Shown: positions 9,888 to 18,764, counted from the stretch's first letter. The stretch: 64,000 bases of DNA from Paraeggerthella hongkongensis (GCF_003340345.1 NZ_PPTQ01000011.1:1-64000); one strand, 5' to 3'. Notes: a model not told the origin generated them from the letters alone. Numbers and translations are program-made.

Positions 9888-10706
9888 TCACTCGTAGAAC
9901 GAAACAGCAGGCGACGGCGGCTCCAACGCCCGCTTGAACGCCGTAGCGCGCACCGTGGCGAGCACGCGGTCGACGTCCCCTTCGGCAAATCCCGACTCCT
10001 TGAGGGCGGCGGCGTCCTGGCCATGTTCGACATGGGCCAGCAGCAGCTTGTCGAGCGTCGCGTAGTCGATGCCCATGCTTTTCTCGTCCTCTTGATCGGG
10101 AGACAGCTCCGCACTGGGAGGCTTGGTCAGCACGCGCTCGGGGATAGGCGGAACCTGACCGTTCGACGCGGCTTGCGCGTTGCGCCAACGAGACGCCGCG
10201 TACACGTCGGTCTTGTACAGGCCGCCCAAGGGAGCGAATGCGCCGGCCATGTCGCCGTACAGCGTGGAATAGCCCATCATGGCCTCGCTCTTGTTGCCCG
10301 TGTTCACCAGCATCCAGCCATGCGCGTTCGAAAGCGCCATCAAGCACGTCATGCGGCAGCGGGCCTGGGTGTTTTCAGCCGCAAGGCCCCGCAGCTCCCC
10401 TCCGCAGGCTTCGGCAAGCGCGCGCTCGAAAGCCTCGTACGGCTCGCAAATGGACACGACGCGCGACTCCATCCCCAGATTGGACGCAAGTTCCTGGGCG
10501 TCTTCAAGAGAGTGCGGCGTCGAGTAAGGCCCCGGCAGCAGCACGCAGTGAACGCGCTCGGCACCGAACGCGTCTGCGCACATCACGGCCACCAGCGCCG
10601 AGTCGATTCCGCCCGACAGCCCTATAACCACATCGGAAAAGCCCGCGCCCTCCACGTACTCCTTCAGAGCCTTGACGCAAAGGCGATACCGTTCGTCAAT
10701 GTGCAT
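9888..10706 (-). CDS. nadE: NH3-dependent NAD+ synthetase
   Basis: Final step of NAD synthesis: amidation of deamido-NAD with ammonia and ATP. At 272 residues it matches the short ammonia-dependent form with no glutaminase domain. The PP-loop GLSGGIDS (29-36) and the TGNKSE motif are present. The start at 10706 (MHIDERYR) has an AAAGGG site; the frame extends upstream into hypB and is not used. It is followed by the convergent side of the flavoprotein gene. Confidence 0.95.
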   Translation of the reverse strand: MHIDERYRLCVKALKEYVEGAGFSDVVIGLSGGIDSALVAVMCADAFGAERVHCVLLPGPYSTPHSLEDAQELASNLGMESRVVSICEPYEAFERALAEACGGELRGLAAENTQARCRMTCLMALSNAHGWMLVNTGNKSEAMMGYSTLYGDMAGAFAPLGGLYKTDVYAASRWRNAQAASNGQVPPIPERVLTKPPSAELSPDQEDEKSMGIDYATLDKLLLAHVEHGQDAAALKESGFAEGDVDRVLATVRATAFKRALEPPSPAVSFYE

Positions 10707-10810
10707 GATAGCAACCCTTTCATCCGCGCTTGTCCGCCCAGTATGAAAGCCCTTTGTTACATCGGTGTTGCCAACCTCCAAACCGGGGCGGCGCATCCCG
10801 AAAAGAGGGC

Positions 10811-11464
10811 CTACTGGATTGCGCGAATGCGATTCGCCAGCCATTCCGCCCATTCCTCCACGCCGTCGCCCTTCGTGGCGGCAATCGGGAAGATGGGAGC
10901 CTGCGGATTCAGCTGCTTGACGGACGCCTCGAACGCATCGCGGTCGAAATTGAACACGGGCAGCGTGTCCACCTTGTTGAGGACCACCGCTTCCGCCGCT
11001 TGGAACACGCCCGGGTACTTGAGGGGCTTGTCGTCCCCTTCGGGCACCGACAGGATCATAGCCTTCATGTTCTCGCCCAGGTCGAAATCGGTCGGGCACA
11101 CCAGGTTGCCCACGTTCTCCACGATGATGAGGTCGAGCCGCTCCAAATCGAGCACGTCGACGGCGCGCTTGATCATGGCGCTTTCCAGATGGCACGCACC
11201 GCCCGTGTTGATTTGCACGGCCGCGATGCCCTGCGCCTTTATCTTCTCGGCGTCCACGTTGCTGGCGATGTCGCCCTCGATGACGGCAATGTTGAACTCG
11301 TCGCGCAAGGCGTCGATGGTAGCCAAGATGGTGGACGTCTTGCCCGATCCGGGGCTGGCAAGCAGATCGAGCACGAACACGTGGTTCTCCGCGAAACGTC
11401 GACGCAAGTCAGCTGCCAGCTGGTCGTTTTTGTCGAGGATGGGCTGCTTCATGTCAATCTGCAT
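10811..11464 (-). CDS. hypB: Hydrogenase nickel incorporation GTPase HypB
   Basis: GTPase that delivers nickel to [NiFe]-hydrogenase with HypA. At 217 residues it has the P-loop ASPGSGKTS (about 34-42), switch and base-recognition segments, and a Cys in VCPTDFD. The N-terminal CxxCGC nickel motif and His-rich stretch found in some HypB proteins are absent. The start is 3 nt after the hypA stop, so the pair is one operon. No hydrogenase structural gene is in the window. Confidence 0.94.
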   Translation of the reverse strand: MQIDMKQPILDKNDQLAADLRRRFAENHVFVLDLLASPGSGKTSTILATIDALRDEFNIAVIEGDIASNVDAEKIKAQGIAAVQINTGGACHLESAMIKRAVDVLDLERLDLIIVENVGNLVCPTDFDLGENMKAMILSVPEGDDKPLKYPGVFQAAEAVVLNKVDTLPVFNFDRDAFEASVKQLNPQAPIFPIAATKGDGVEEWAEWLANRIRAIQ

Positions 11465-11467
11465 ACG

Positions 11468-11851
11468 TTACTCCTTGCCTTCCGCTTCGTCCTCTTCGCC
11501 TTCATCGGGAATATCCACTTCTATGCTGTCGATCTGTAGTTCGCGACCCGCAATGAGCTTGGTCGTGAAGCTGTTGCACTCGGGACAGAGCAGGTGGAAC
11601 CGGTCGTGCTCGAACTCAGCACCGCATTCCAGGCAGCGCGACTTCGGCTTGACCATGGTGATCTGAAGCTCGGCGCCCTGCACCATGGTGTTCTCGGACA
11701 GCGCCTCGAACGCGAACACCAGCGCGTCTTCAATGGCTTCGGTCATCTCGCCAACCGAAAGGTTGACCTTGAGCACGCTGGTGGCCCCGGCTTGCTTCGC
11801 CGATTCCTGAACCGCTTCCATCACGCCCGTCATGATCCCTAATTCGTGCAT
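11468..11851 (-). CDS. hypA: Hydrogenase nickel metallochaperone HypA
   Basis: 127 residues beginning MHELGIM; the N-terminal Met-His-Glu is the nickel-binding end in HypA. A zinc site of two CxxC pairs (CLEC and CPEC) lies in the middle. The C-terminus is an acidic extension rich in Glu and Asp. The longer upstream frame is rejected because MHE must be N-terminal for nickel binding. Translationally close to hypB. Confidence 0.94.
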   Translation of the reverse strand: MHELGIMTGVMEAVQESAKQAGATSVLKVNLSVGEMTEAIEDALVFAFEALSENTMVQGAELQITMVKPKSRCLECGAEFEHDRFHLLCPECNSFTTKLIAGRELQIDSIEVDIPDEGEEDEAEGKE

Positions 11852-11959
11852 GCCGCTCCTTCGCACTTGTTTTTCGTCCCCGCCCATAGTATCCGAATGT
11901 TCGCGGCGCGCGAAGCCAAGATGCGAAGCCTTGGCGCGAACGCCACTCGGAATACGCAA

Positions 11960-11987
11960 ACGGCCTGCCGCAAACGCGACAGGCCGT
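11960..11987 (-). terminator. Terminator after tatC
   Basis: ACGGCCTGCCGC (11960-11971) and GCGACAGGCCGT (11976-11987) form a 12-bp stem with one mismatch and a four-base loop, 29 nt past the tatC stop. A modest T-containing run follows on the minus strand. Confidence 0.65.
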
Positions 11988-12015
11988 CATAAACAAACGC
12001 AGTATCAGAGAACCG

Positions 12016-12852
12016 TTACTTCTTGGCCTTCTTTGCTTTCGTCTTGGCCAATGCGGCATCCTGCGCCGCCTCTTCGGCTTCTTCGCGCTCGATCTCCTCG
12101 TTCTGCTTCTTGATGCGCTTGCTCAGAACGATGCGCGAGATAAGCAGGCTGACCTCGTACATGCCGATCATGGCAGCGAACATGAGCAGCATGGTGACCG
12201 GCGAGGCATCGGGCGTGGCCATGGCGGAAATAACCATGAGCACCACGTAGACCATGCGCCAGCTGCCGCGCAGCTTCTTATAGGGCACCACGTCGAAGAT
12301 GACCAGGTAGAACACGACCAGGGGAAGCTCGAACGCCACGCCGAAGCCCAGCTCGAACTTGATGATCATGTCGATGTACGACGACATGCGCGGCGCGACG
12401 GTGCCCAGGCCTGCCGCCTGATCCGTCAGCCACTGGAACGCCGGGTTCAGGATGATCAGGTAGCAGAACACCGTGCCGAAGATGAACAGGGCCACGGCGG
12501 CGGCAAACGTGGGGATGAACCACTTGCGCTCGCTCGGCTTCAGCGCTGGCAGGAAGAAAGCGAGGATCTGCCACAAGATCACCGGAGCGCAGGCAACAAG
12601 CGAGGCCCACAGCGAAATCTTGAAACGCGTCGAGAACGCCTCAAAGGGGTCGATGGCCTGCAACGATGCAAACCCGCTTGCATCTTGAGGCAAGAATTCG
12701 GAAATAGGCAGCAGCAAGAACTGGCCCATGATGGGCGTCGCCATGTAGAACACGACCACCGCGATAGCCAAGCAAGCGATGATGCGCACCAAGCGCATGC
12801 GCAGCTCGCCCAGGTGGTCGAACAGGGGCATACGTGCCGGTCCGATAGGCAT
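12016..12852 (-). CDS. tatC: Twin-arginine translocase subunit TatC
   Basis: Receptor subunit of the Tat export channel; 278 residues with six membrane segments. The N-terminal FDHLGELRMRLVRI region recognises twin-arginine signals. The C-terminus is a charged Lys/Glu/Ala tail longer than in E. coli. It lies 3 nt after the tatB-like gene and forms an operon with it. The two Tat-signal flavoproteins about 3 kb away are plausible clients. Confidence 0.96.
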   Translation of the reverse strand: MPIGPARMPLFDHLGELRMRLVRIIACLAIAVVVFYMATPIMGQFLLLPISEFLPQDASGFASLQAIDPFEAFSTRFKISLWASLVACAPVILWQILAFFLPALKPSERKWFIPTFAAAVALFIFGTVFCYLIILNPAFQWLTDQAAGLGTVAPRMSSYIDMIIKFELGFGVAFELPLVVFYLVIFDVVPYKKLRGSWRMVYVVLMVISAMATPDASPVTMLLMFAAMIGMYEVSLLISRIVLSKRIKKQNEEIEREEAEEAAQDAALAKTKAKKAKK

Positions 12853-12855
12853 GGC

Positions 12856-13683
12856 TTATTCCCCCTTCTCGTTCTTCTCGGCCGCAGCTTTGGCAGCTTC
12901 AGCGGCTTTCCTGTTTGCGGCGCGCGTAGCGGCGGCCTTCTTCGCCGCAGCGGAACGTGCGGCGGCCTTCTCAGCATCGGTCTTGGCAGCTGCGGGCTTT
13001 TTAGCGGCAGAAGGCTTCTTCGCGGCGGACTTCGCCGGGGCCTTGGCTTCCGGCTTGGCAGCTGCGGGCTTGGCGGCCGTCGCGGTTGCAGCAGGCTTGG
13101 CGGCGGGTGCGGGCTGGGCCTTCGCGGCGGGCGTCGACGCCTTGGCTGCGGGCTTCGTGCCGTACAGCTCGTCGGGCGAGGGCTTGGCCTTGGAGGCGGC
13201 GTCGGCGGTTGCCGGCTGCGCGGCAGCAGCCTCGACAGGCTTCGGCGTTTCGAACGACCCGTCCGGCTTCGCGATGGGCTTCGGCGTCGCAGACGCAGCA
13301 GCGGCCGTCGTAGCCGCGGCCGTCGCAGCAGCGGCAGCCGGCGCCTCCGCGGCCTTCTCGGCCTCGGCAGCCTTCTTGGCCGCGCGCTCCTTGTCGTAAC
13401 GAGCCTTGCGCTCCGAGAAGCTTTCGGTCTTCTCTTCCTTCTTGTCGTCCTTGCCGATCTCGGACACCTTCGACAGGGCCTCGAGCGGGTTCTTGAACGG
13501 CTCGTCAGAGGTGGGGTCGTAGACTTCCGTCTTGATGACCTTGTTCATCTCTTCCTGAGCGCTTCTGAACTTGCTGATTGCCTTCCCCAACGTCTTAGCC
13601 ATTGCTGGCAGCTTATCGGGCCCGAAAATAAGGAACCCGAACAGCAGAATGAGGAATAACTCGAATCCACCGATACCAAACAA
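12856..13683 (-). CDS. tatB: TatA/TatB-family translocase subunit with long Ala-Lys-Pro tail
   Basis: The N-terminal membrane helix with FGPDKLP hinge and amphipathic helix (residues 1-50) is unmistakably TatA/B. The MFGIGGFELF start and position before tatC favour TatB. At 275 residues it is much longer than usual (about 90-180). Residues from about 105 onward are a low-complexity Ala/Pro/Lys region with repeated KPAAAKP-like units. It may be a single bifunctional TatA/TatB unless another tatA exists elsewhere. Confidence 0.88.
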   Translation of the reverse strand: MFGIGGFELFLILLFGFLIFGPDKLPAMAKTLGKAISKFRSAQEEMNKVIKTEVYDPTSDEPFKNPLEALSKVSEIGKDDKKEEKTESFSERKARYDKERAAKKAAEAEKAAEAPAAAAATAAATTAAAASATPKPIAKPDGSFETPKPVEAAAAQPATADAASKAKPSPDELYGTKPAAKASTPAAKAQPAPAAKPAATATAAKPAAAKPEAKAPAKSAAKKPSAAKKPAAAKTDAEKAAARSAAAKKAAATRAANRKAAEAAKAAAEKNEKGE

Positions 13684-14072
13684 AGCAAACCCCTTTGTGC
13701 GGTCTTATCATCTTCTCAACGCCGCGCCTCTGCGCGGCAACGATTTATAGTATCACAACCGCGCCCGCGTAAGGCAAAGGAGTCTACTTGGCAATAAAAA
13801 GTGTGCGAGAACTCCCCGGCATCGGGGCGTACCGGGCACGACGAGCACCGTGATCGCCGCAGCGGCAACAATCGAAGTCATGAAATCACGGGACGCCCGC
13901 ACCGACGATGCGCCCGGAACTCGCACCCAGGAAGCAACGTACGCGCCACATGCCCGGAACCGAAACCGGCCGACTCCTGCGGCGCGTACGCACGCACCAA
14001 CGCCAAAAAACGCACGGGGCGAACGCACATGCGTCCGCCCCGCCTTCATCCGAACAACCCGGAAACCAGCGC
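13684..14072. other. Intergenic stretch without a supported gene
   Basis: About 390 bases between the start of tatB and the stop of the small membrane protein. Reading frames on both strands are Arg/Ala-rich, lack ribosome binding sites and resemble no family. It must hold the tatBC promoter. Confidence 0.5.
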
Positions 14073-14273
14073 CTACGAGCCGGTCCCCAAAAACGCAAGG
14101 GCCACCGTTGGGATGCCCAGCGCCAAAACCAAGATCACGCATATCACGATCGTGAACAGCTTCTTGGTTTTCTCGGCGGCCTCTCGGCGCTCCTTGTCCT
14201 TGCGCTCGCGCTCCTGAGCGGCCTTGATGCGGTCGCTCTTCTGCTTTGCCGTCAGCTTTTGATTCGTTCCCAT
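14073..14273 (-). CDS. Small single-pass membrane protein, unknown function
   Basis: 66 residues. The first 40 are highly charged and helical (Lys/Glu/Arg-rich, possible coiled coil), followed by one strong membrane segment (about 42-62) and a short exterior tail. Its ATG is 3 nt after the stop of the amidohydrolase gene, so it is the second gene of that operon. I do not recognise a family. Confidence 0.7.
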   Translation of the reverse strand: MGTNQKLTAKQKSDRIKAAQERERKDKERREAAEKTKKLFTIVICVILVLALGIPTVALAFLGTGS

Positions 14274-14276
14274 GTG

Positions 14277-15632
14277 CTATACCCTCAACTTACCGCGGAT
14301 CTCGATGACGCGGGCGATGTTCTTGGCAACCTCCACGCCCACGTTCCACTTGTTCTTCTCGTACAGCGAAACGCCGTCGACCATGGTCATGAGCACGTCC
14401 GAGCCGCTGCACGCGTTCACGACGGCCGAAACCGGATCGCTTGTGGGCGTCTGATGCGAACCCGACAGGTCAAGCGCCACGATGTCGGCGCGCTTGCCCA
14501 CTTCCAGCGAGCCGATCTTGTCGTCAAGCTTCAACGCGCGCGCCGCGCCGATGGTGGTCATCTCCAGCATGGTCTGCGAATCCAGGAAGGTGCCCACGTT
14601 CACAGCGCGCTGCACCAACATGCCGATGCGCATCTCGATGAGGATGTCCGTGGAGTCGGTTGCGGCAGGCGAATCGGTGCCCAGGCCCATGCGCAAGCCG
14701 GCGCGCATGAACTTGTCGATGGGGGCAACGCCCATGCCCAGCTGCGCGTTGCAGCGCGGGCACACGGCCACGCCCACGTCGTATTCCTTGAGCTTCTGAA
14801 TGTCCTTGTCGTCAACATGCACGCAATGAATGGCCAGCACGTTGTCGGATTCGAACGCGCCCCAGTTCAGCGCATAACGAACCGGCGTGGTACCCGTGGG
14901 AAGCCACGGCGGAATCTCAACGAAACCGCGCTTCTGGTCCATGGTGTGCACCGAGAACGGCGAGGAGCCGTACTTGATGAAGTTGTACTCTTCGCGGTTG
15001 CCCGCCATGTGCATGGCGACGGGGACGTTCTCGCGGCGAGCGAACTCGGATATCTTGCCGAACACGGACGGATGGCATGCGTACATGGACGTGGGAGCCA
15101 CGCCGATGGTGATGCGGTCGCCGTCCACTTCCTCGCGCCAGTGCATGATGTCGTTTTCCGCCAGGCGCATCGCGTAGTCCACGCGACGCTTGTCCATGGC
15201 GCCCACCTCGCGGTAGATGACGCTGCGCATGCCCAGCTTCTGCGTGGCCGTGCACGCCGCGCCCGTTGCCGTGATGTCCGCAACGCACGTGATGCCGCTG
15301 GAAAGCGCTTCCAAACCGCCCAGGATAGCGGAGTCGTACCAGTCGCTCACGTCCATCTTCGCGCTTTTTTCCATCATGGACATGATCCACGTGGTATAGG
15401 GAACGTCATGCACGATTCCGCGCATGACCGCGTTCTCAAGATGCGTGTGCAAATCGATAAGACCCGGCATAATGGCGGCCATGCCGAAGTCGACCACTTC
15501 CTCGTCGGGGTAGCGCAGCTTGAGCATGTCGATCGAGCCGATGTCGCGAATAGCCCCGTCGCGAACGAGCACCGCGCCGTTATGCAGCGGCTCGGACGTG
15601 ATGGGAAGAACGTACTGTGCGCACAAGAGCAT
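14277..15632 (-). CDS. Amidohydrolase/deaminase, candidate aminodeoxyfutalosine deaminase
   Basis: 451-residue metal-dependent hydrolase of the TrzN/MtaD type. The HxH motif is in DLHTHLE; further metal or substrate residues are in VAMHMAGNREE, LAIHCVHVDD, CPRCNAQLG and GLGTDSPAATDS. This combination resembles deaminases of adenine-containing nucleosides such as S-adenosylhomocysteine, methylthioadenosine or 6-aminodeoxyfutalosine (MqnX). A menaquinone methyltransferase gene 5 kb away gives weak support for MqnX. GGAG lies five nt before ATG 15632; a second ATG at 15671 is possible. Confidence 0.82.
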   Translation of the reverse strand: MLLCAQYVLPITSEPLHNGAVLVRDGAIRDIGSIDMLKLRYPDEEVVDFGMAAIMPGLIDLHTHLENAVMRGIVHDVPYTTWIMSMMEKSAKMDVSDWYDSAILGGLEALSSGITCVADITATGAACTATQKLGMRSVIYREVGAMDKRRVDYAMRLAENDIMHWREEVDGDRITIGVAPTSMYACHPSVFGKISEFARRENVPVAMHMAGNREEYNFIKYGSSPFSVHTMDQKRGFVEIPPWLPTGTTPVRYALNWGAFESDNVLAIHCVHVDDKDIQKLKEYDVGVAVCPRCNAQLGMGVAPIDKFMRAGLRMGLGTDSPAATDSTDILIEMRIGMLVQRAVNVGTFLDSQTMLEMTTIGAARALKLDDKIGSLEVGKRADIVALDLSGSHQTPTSDPVSAVVNACSGSDVLMTMVDGVSLYEKNKWNVGVEVAKNIARVIEIRGKLRV

Positions 15633-15775
15633 AGCTGCTCCGCCCTTTCTCCCATGATTCCCGTAATTCATGCATTTTCGTGTAACGGCTATCATAGCAT
15701 TCTCCAACCGCTCTTCCGCGAAAGCACACAGGCCAATCGGCGAGGTGCAGGACCTTGACGAGGCGCGTGATCCTG

Positions 15776-16036
15776 GCGGCAGAAGGCGGGATTGCGCTGG
15801 ACGCGAAATCGCGGCGATTCGGGGAGGGATCGCGGCGGGGTGCCGCCCTCGGCGCCAGGCGGGATTGCGCGGACGGGTTAGGATGGGGGCTGGGCCCCTA
15901 GAGCCTTGGTGCCGAATCCCCGGAGTCCGGGGCTCCGAATCCCCAAACCCCCGAAACCTTGGAGTCCCCGAACCTTGATTTCCAGAGCTTCGGGCTTTCG
16001 GAACCTTAAATCCCCCGAGTCCGGGGCTCCGAAGTC
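15776..16036. repeat. GC-rich degenerate direct repeats in intergenic region
   Basis: GGCGGGATTGCGC occurs twice (about 15785 and 15857). TCCGGGGCTCCGAA units occur at about 15928-15941 and 16018-16033 in CCCC/GAATCC-rich DNA. Weak hairpins (CGGAG...CTCCG) are possible. No coding frame is supported. It precedes element R2. Confidence 0.5.
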
Positions 16037-16039
16037 CAG

Positions 16040-16189
16040 CCGCTGTCAAAACGAGCGAGTTTTGCTGGTCCTCAAATGAGGATAAAGCCACATCGCATCT
16101 CGATGACCAGGCACGATGTAAAACGCTTGTCAGCAACCCACGGCGTCAGGGCGAAAAATCCCCGCAAAACTCGTCCGTTTTGACAGCGG
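16040..16189. repeat. Dispersed inverted-repeat element, copy R2 (reverse orientation)
   Basis: Terminal arms 16040-16065 and 16164-16189 match at 24 of 26 positions. The interior (16066-16163) is exactly 98 nt. Read on the minus strand it aligns gaplessly with copies R1 and R3, with shared GCGTTTTACATCG, CCTGGTCA and CTTTATCCT. It lies in the divergent region between the amidohydrolase and radical SAM genes. Confidence 0.85.
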
Positions 16190-16270
16190 ACCCGCGCGGC
16201 ACCCGCAAAACTCGTCCGTTTTGGCAATCCAGCGGCACGCACCCGCAAAACTCGTCCGTTTTGGCAGCGG
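16161..16270. repeat. Tandem 40-nt units of the R2 terminal arm
   Basis: ACCCGCAAAACTCGTCCGTT begins at 16201 and again at 16241, and a near-identical unit begins at 16161. This is three units with an exact 40-nt period: 26 conserved bases plus 14 variable ones. A decayed fourth unit (GCGCAAAACTTGCTCGGCA) is at about 16301. The unit equals the right arm of element R2. Confidence 0.85.
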
Positions 16271-16403
16271 GCGCCCGTTTCGGCAACGCGACACGCATGC
16301 GCGCGCAAAACTTGCTCGGCAAACTTCGCGCACCCATTATTCGGCGCGAAAAATAATCCGCGTGCACCTCAAAATTCAACAAGGTAACGATCGGCAGGCG
16401 CGC

Positions 16404-16409
16404 TATACT
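16404..16409 (+). promoter_or_regulatory. -10 box implying a near-leaderless transcript
   Basis: TATACT at 16404-16409 ends only 10 nt before the ATG at 16420. If transcription starts the usual 6-8 nt later, the 5' leader is a few bases long, which would explain the absence of a Shine-Dalgarno. No strong -35 hexamer is visible. Confidence 0.45.
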
Positions 16410-16419
16410 TCTCGGCAGT

Positions 16420-18705
16420 ATGCAAACATTAGACATGACATATATCCACGCGCCCGCAACCTACGACTTTCGCGAGCGCTCCATCATGTACGGACCGGTG
16501 TCCGACATGGTGCCCTCCACGCCCATCTTCGAAATGTACCCGCTGGGGCTGACCACGCTGTGCGAGTACCTGGAACGACACGGTCTGCGATCGCGCATCT
16601 ACAACCTGGCTTCCATGATGCTGCACAAGAAGAACTTCGACGTGGAGAAGAACCTCGCGCGCCTGGACTCGCACATGTTCGGCATCGACCTGCACTGGAT
16701 GCCGCACTGCCACGGCTCGGTGGAAGTGGCGAAAATCCTCAAGCGGCTGCACCCGCGCACGCCCATCAGCTTCGGCGGACTGTCGTCGTCGATCTTCCAC
16801 GAAGACCTGATCAAGTACGATTGCATCGACTTCGTATTCCGCGGCGACTCCACCGAAGAGCCCATGCGCATGCTGGTGGAGCGCGTGGCGCGTGCAGCCA
16901 AAACGCACACGCCGCTGGGCGATTTGTCGGACATTCCCAACCTCACCTGGAAAGATGCCGAAGGCTCCATCCACATCAACCCCTTGAGCTGGGTTCCCGA
17001 CGACATGAACGCCATATCCATGGACTACGACTACCCCATGAAGGGCGTGCTGCGCCACCACGACATGACCAGCTACCTGCCCATGAAGGGCTGGCTGAGC
17101 TACCCTGTGACCGCCAGCCTGACCTGCCGCGGCTGCGCGCGCAACTGCGCCACGTGCGGCGGTAGCGCCTACGCGTTCAAGAACCACTTCGGTCGCCGGC
17201 GCGTAGCCTGGCGTGATCCGAAGCTGCTGATCCGCGACATCCAGCACGTGCAGGACCATATCTGGGGCCCCATCTTCGTGCTGAACGACTTCCTGCAAGC
17301 CGGCGAGGATTACACGCACGAGTTCATCACGGGGCTCAAAGGAAAGGTGCACAACCCCATCGGGTTCGAGTTCTTCGGCCCGCCGCCGGGCGGCGACGAA
17401 TTCTACCAGCTGCTGGACAAGAACCTGGGCAACTGGTCGGTGGAGATTTCAGCGGAAAGCCACGACGACGACGTTCGCGCGGCGTTCGGCAAGGGCCACT
17501 ACACGATGGCCGAGCTGGAAGAAACCATCGTGGACGCGCTTTCGCACCCCAACTGCGAACGGTTCGACCTGTACTTCATGACGGGCATCCCCAAGCAAAC
17601 GGCGGCCAGCGTGCGCGAAACAGGCGCGTACGTGCAGCATTTGTACGAGCGCGTGAACTACGATCCGCGCCTGGTGGTGCTGACCAGCCCCATGGCGCCG
17701 TTTTTGGACGTGGGATCCATCGCGTTCGACAACCCGGAAAAGTACGGCTACAAGCTGCGCGCCCGCACGTTCGAGGAGCATCGCGAGCGCATGATCCTGC
17801 CCTCGTGGAAGCACATCATGAACTACGAGAGCATCTACATGTCCGTGGACGAGATGGTGGACGCCACCTACGACGCGGCGCTCGACCTCAACCGCATCAA
17901 AGGCGAGCACGGCATCCTGGATCCGGGCATGGCCGCCGCCACCGACAAGCGCATCCGCGAGGCGCGCGAGCAGATGAACCGCCTGGACGACGTCCTGTAC
18001 AACGGCACCGGCCGCATCGATGCGCGGCTGGCGACGCTCAAGGAGGAGTTCGAGCGCCTGTCCGAGAACACGGTTGCTGAAAAATCGGAGTTGAACTGGG
18101 CGTTCGATGTAAAGCCCACGCATGCGAAGCACCTGGCGAAGCTCTGGTTCACCAACGAGCCCGCCAACGCCCTGGCGAAGCTGACCGGAACGTGGCGCCC
18201 TGCAGCAAGCGATTTCGACTACCCCGATCAGGAGAACGGCGTGCTCTCCCCCGCCTGGAACGCCGACGGAACGGCCAACTGCACGTTCAAAGGGCTTGCC
18301 GTGGACGGCATCGCCGACGGACGCGCGCTTTCGGACGATACGGGCGCGCAGGTAGCCGCGTTCGGCAGCGTGGTGGCGCCGGGATTTTCCCAGGAGAACA
18401 CGAACGAGGCGTTCGATGCCGCCAACGCGCATCTGGAAGCCGGACGTGCGGGCACGGGCATCGAAGCGGGGCGGCATGCGGCCATCCGGGCCGAAGCGCT
18501 GCGCACGGTGGAGCACGACCCCCTGCTCGAGCAGATGATGGCGGAGGAGCGCGAACGCGAGGAAGCGCTGGCGCGCGGCGAGATCGCGCGTACGGTGCCG
18601 CGCGACGCCGGCGGCCTTCAAGGCGCGGGCGGCGTCAAGGGCGCGCGTGAGGCGCGCAAGCTCGAGAAGCTGCGCGACCGCAAAACGGAGAACCCTGCCA
18701 GCTAA
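16420..18705 (+). CDS. B12-binding-domain radical SAM protein
   Basis: 761 residues. The N-terminal part (about 15-165) has the Rossmann-like cobalamin-binding fold typical of this class but no DxHxxG motif. The radical SAM core begins at about 225 with CARNCATC, the CxxxCxxC iron-sulfur motif, inside a Cys-rich stretch (CRGCARNCATCGG). A TIM-barrel continues to about 480. The last 180 residues are a family-specific domain ending in a charged Arg/Glu/Ala tail. Related proteins of unknown substrate occur in archaea and actinobacteria. Start could be 16420 or 16435. A strong terminator follows. Confidence 0.85.
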   Translation: MQTLDMTYIHAPATYDFRERSIMYGPVSDMVPSTPIFEMYPLGLTTLCEYLERHGLRSRIYNLASMMLHKKNFDVEKNLARLDSHMFGIDLHWMPHCHGSVEVAKILKRLHPRTPISFGGLSSSIFHEDLIKYDCIDFVFRGDSTEEPMRMLVERVARAAKTHTPLGDLSDIPNLTWKDAEGSIHINPLSWVPDDMNAISMDYDYPMKGVLRHHDMTSYLPMKGWLSYPVTASLTCRGCARNCATCGGSAYAFKNHFGRRRVAWRDPKLLIRDIQHVQDHIWGPIFVLNDFLQAGEDYTHEFITGLKGKVHNPIGFEFFGPPPGGDEFYQLLDKNLGNWSVEISAESHDDDVRAAFGKGHYTMAELEETIVDALSHPNCERFDLYFMTGIPKQTAASVRETGAYVQHLYERVNYDPRLVVLTSPMAPFLDVGSIAFDNPEKYGYKLRARTFEEHRERMILPSWKHIMNYESIYMSVDEMVDATYDAALDLNRIKGEHGILDPGMAAATDKRIREAREQMNRLDDVLYNGTGRIDARLATLKEEFERLSENTVAEKSELNWAFDVKPTHAKHLAKLWFTNEPANALAKLTGTWRPAASDFDYPDQENGVLSPAWNADGTANCTFKGLAVDGIADGRALSDDTGAQVAAFGSVVAPGFSQENTNEAFDAANAHLEAGRAGTGIEAGRHAAIRAEALRTVEHDPLLEQMMAEEREREEALARGEIARTVPRDAGGLQGAGGVKGAREARKLEKLRDRKTENPAS

Positions 18706-18764
18706 CGGCGCATCCGCCGCTGCATGGCATTCGATAGCGAGTTGGACGGCGGGATCGTCCGCCT

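Noticed and set aside
13908-15758. 616-codon plus-strand frame opposite the amidohydrolase
   Set aside because: Antisense shadow with His/Arg/Ala-rich composition and no ribosome binding site.
16161-16330. CRISPR array
   Set aside because: Units are 26 + 14 nt, only three clean copies, palindromic, and identical to an arm of a dispersed element; no cas genes are nearby.
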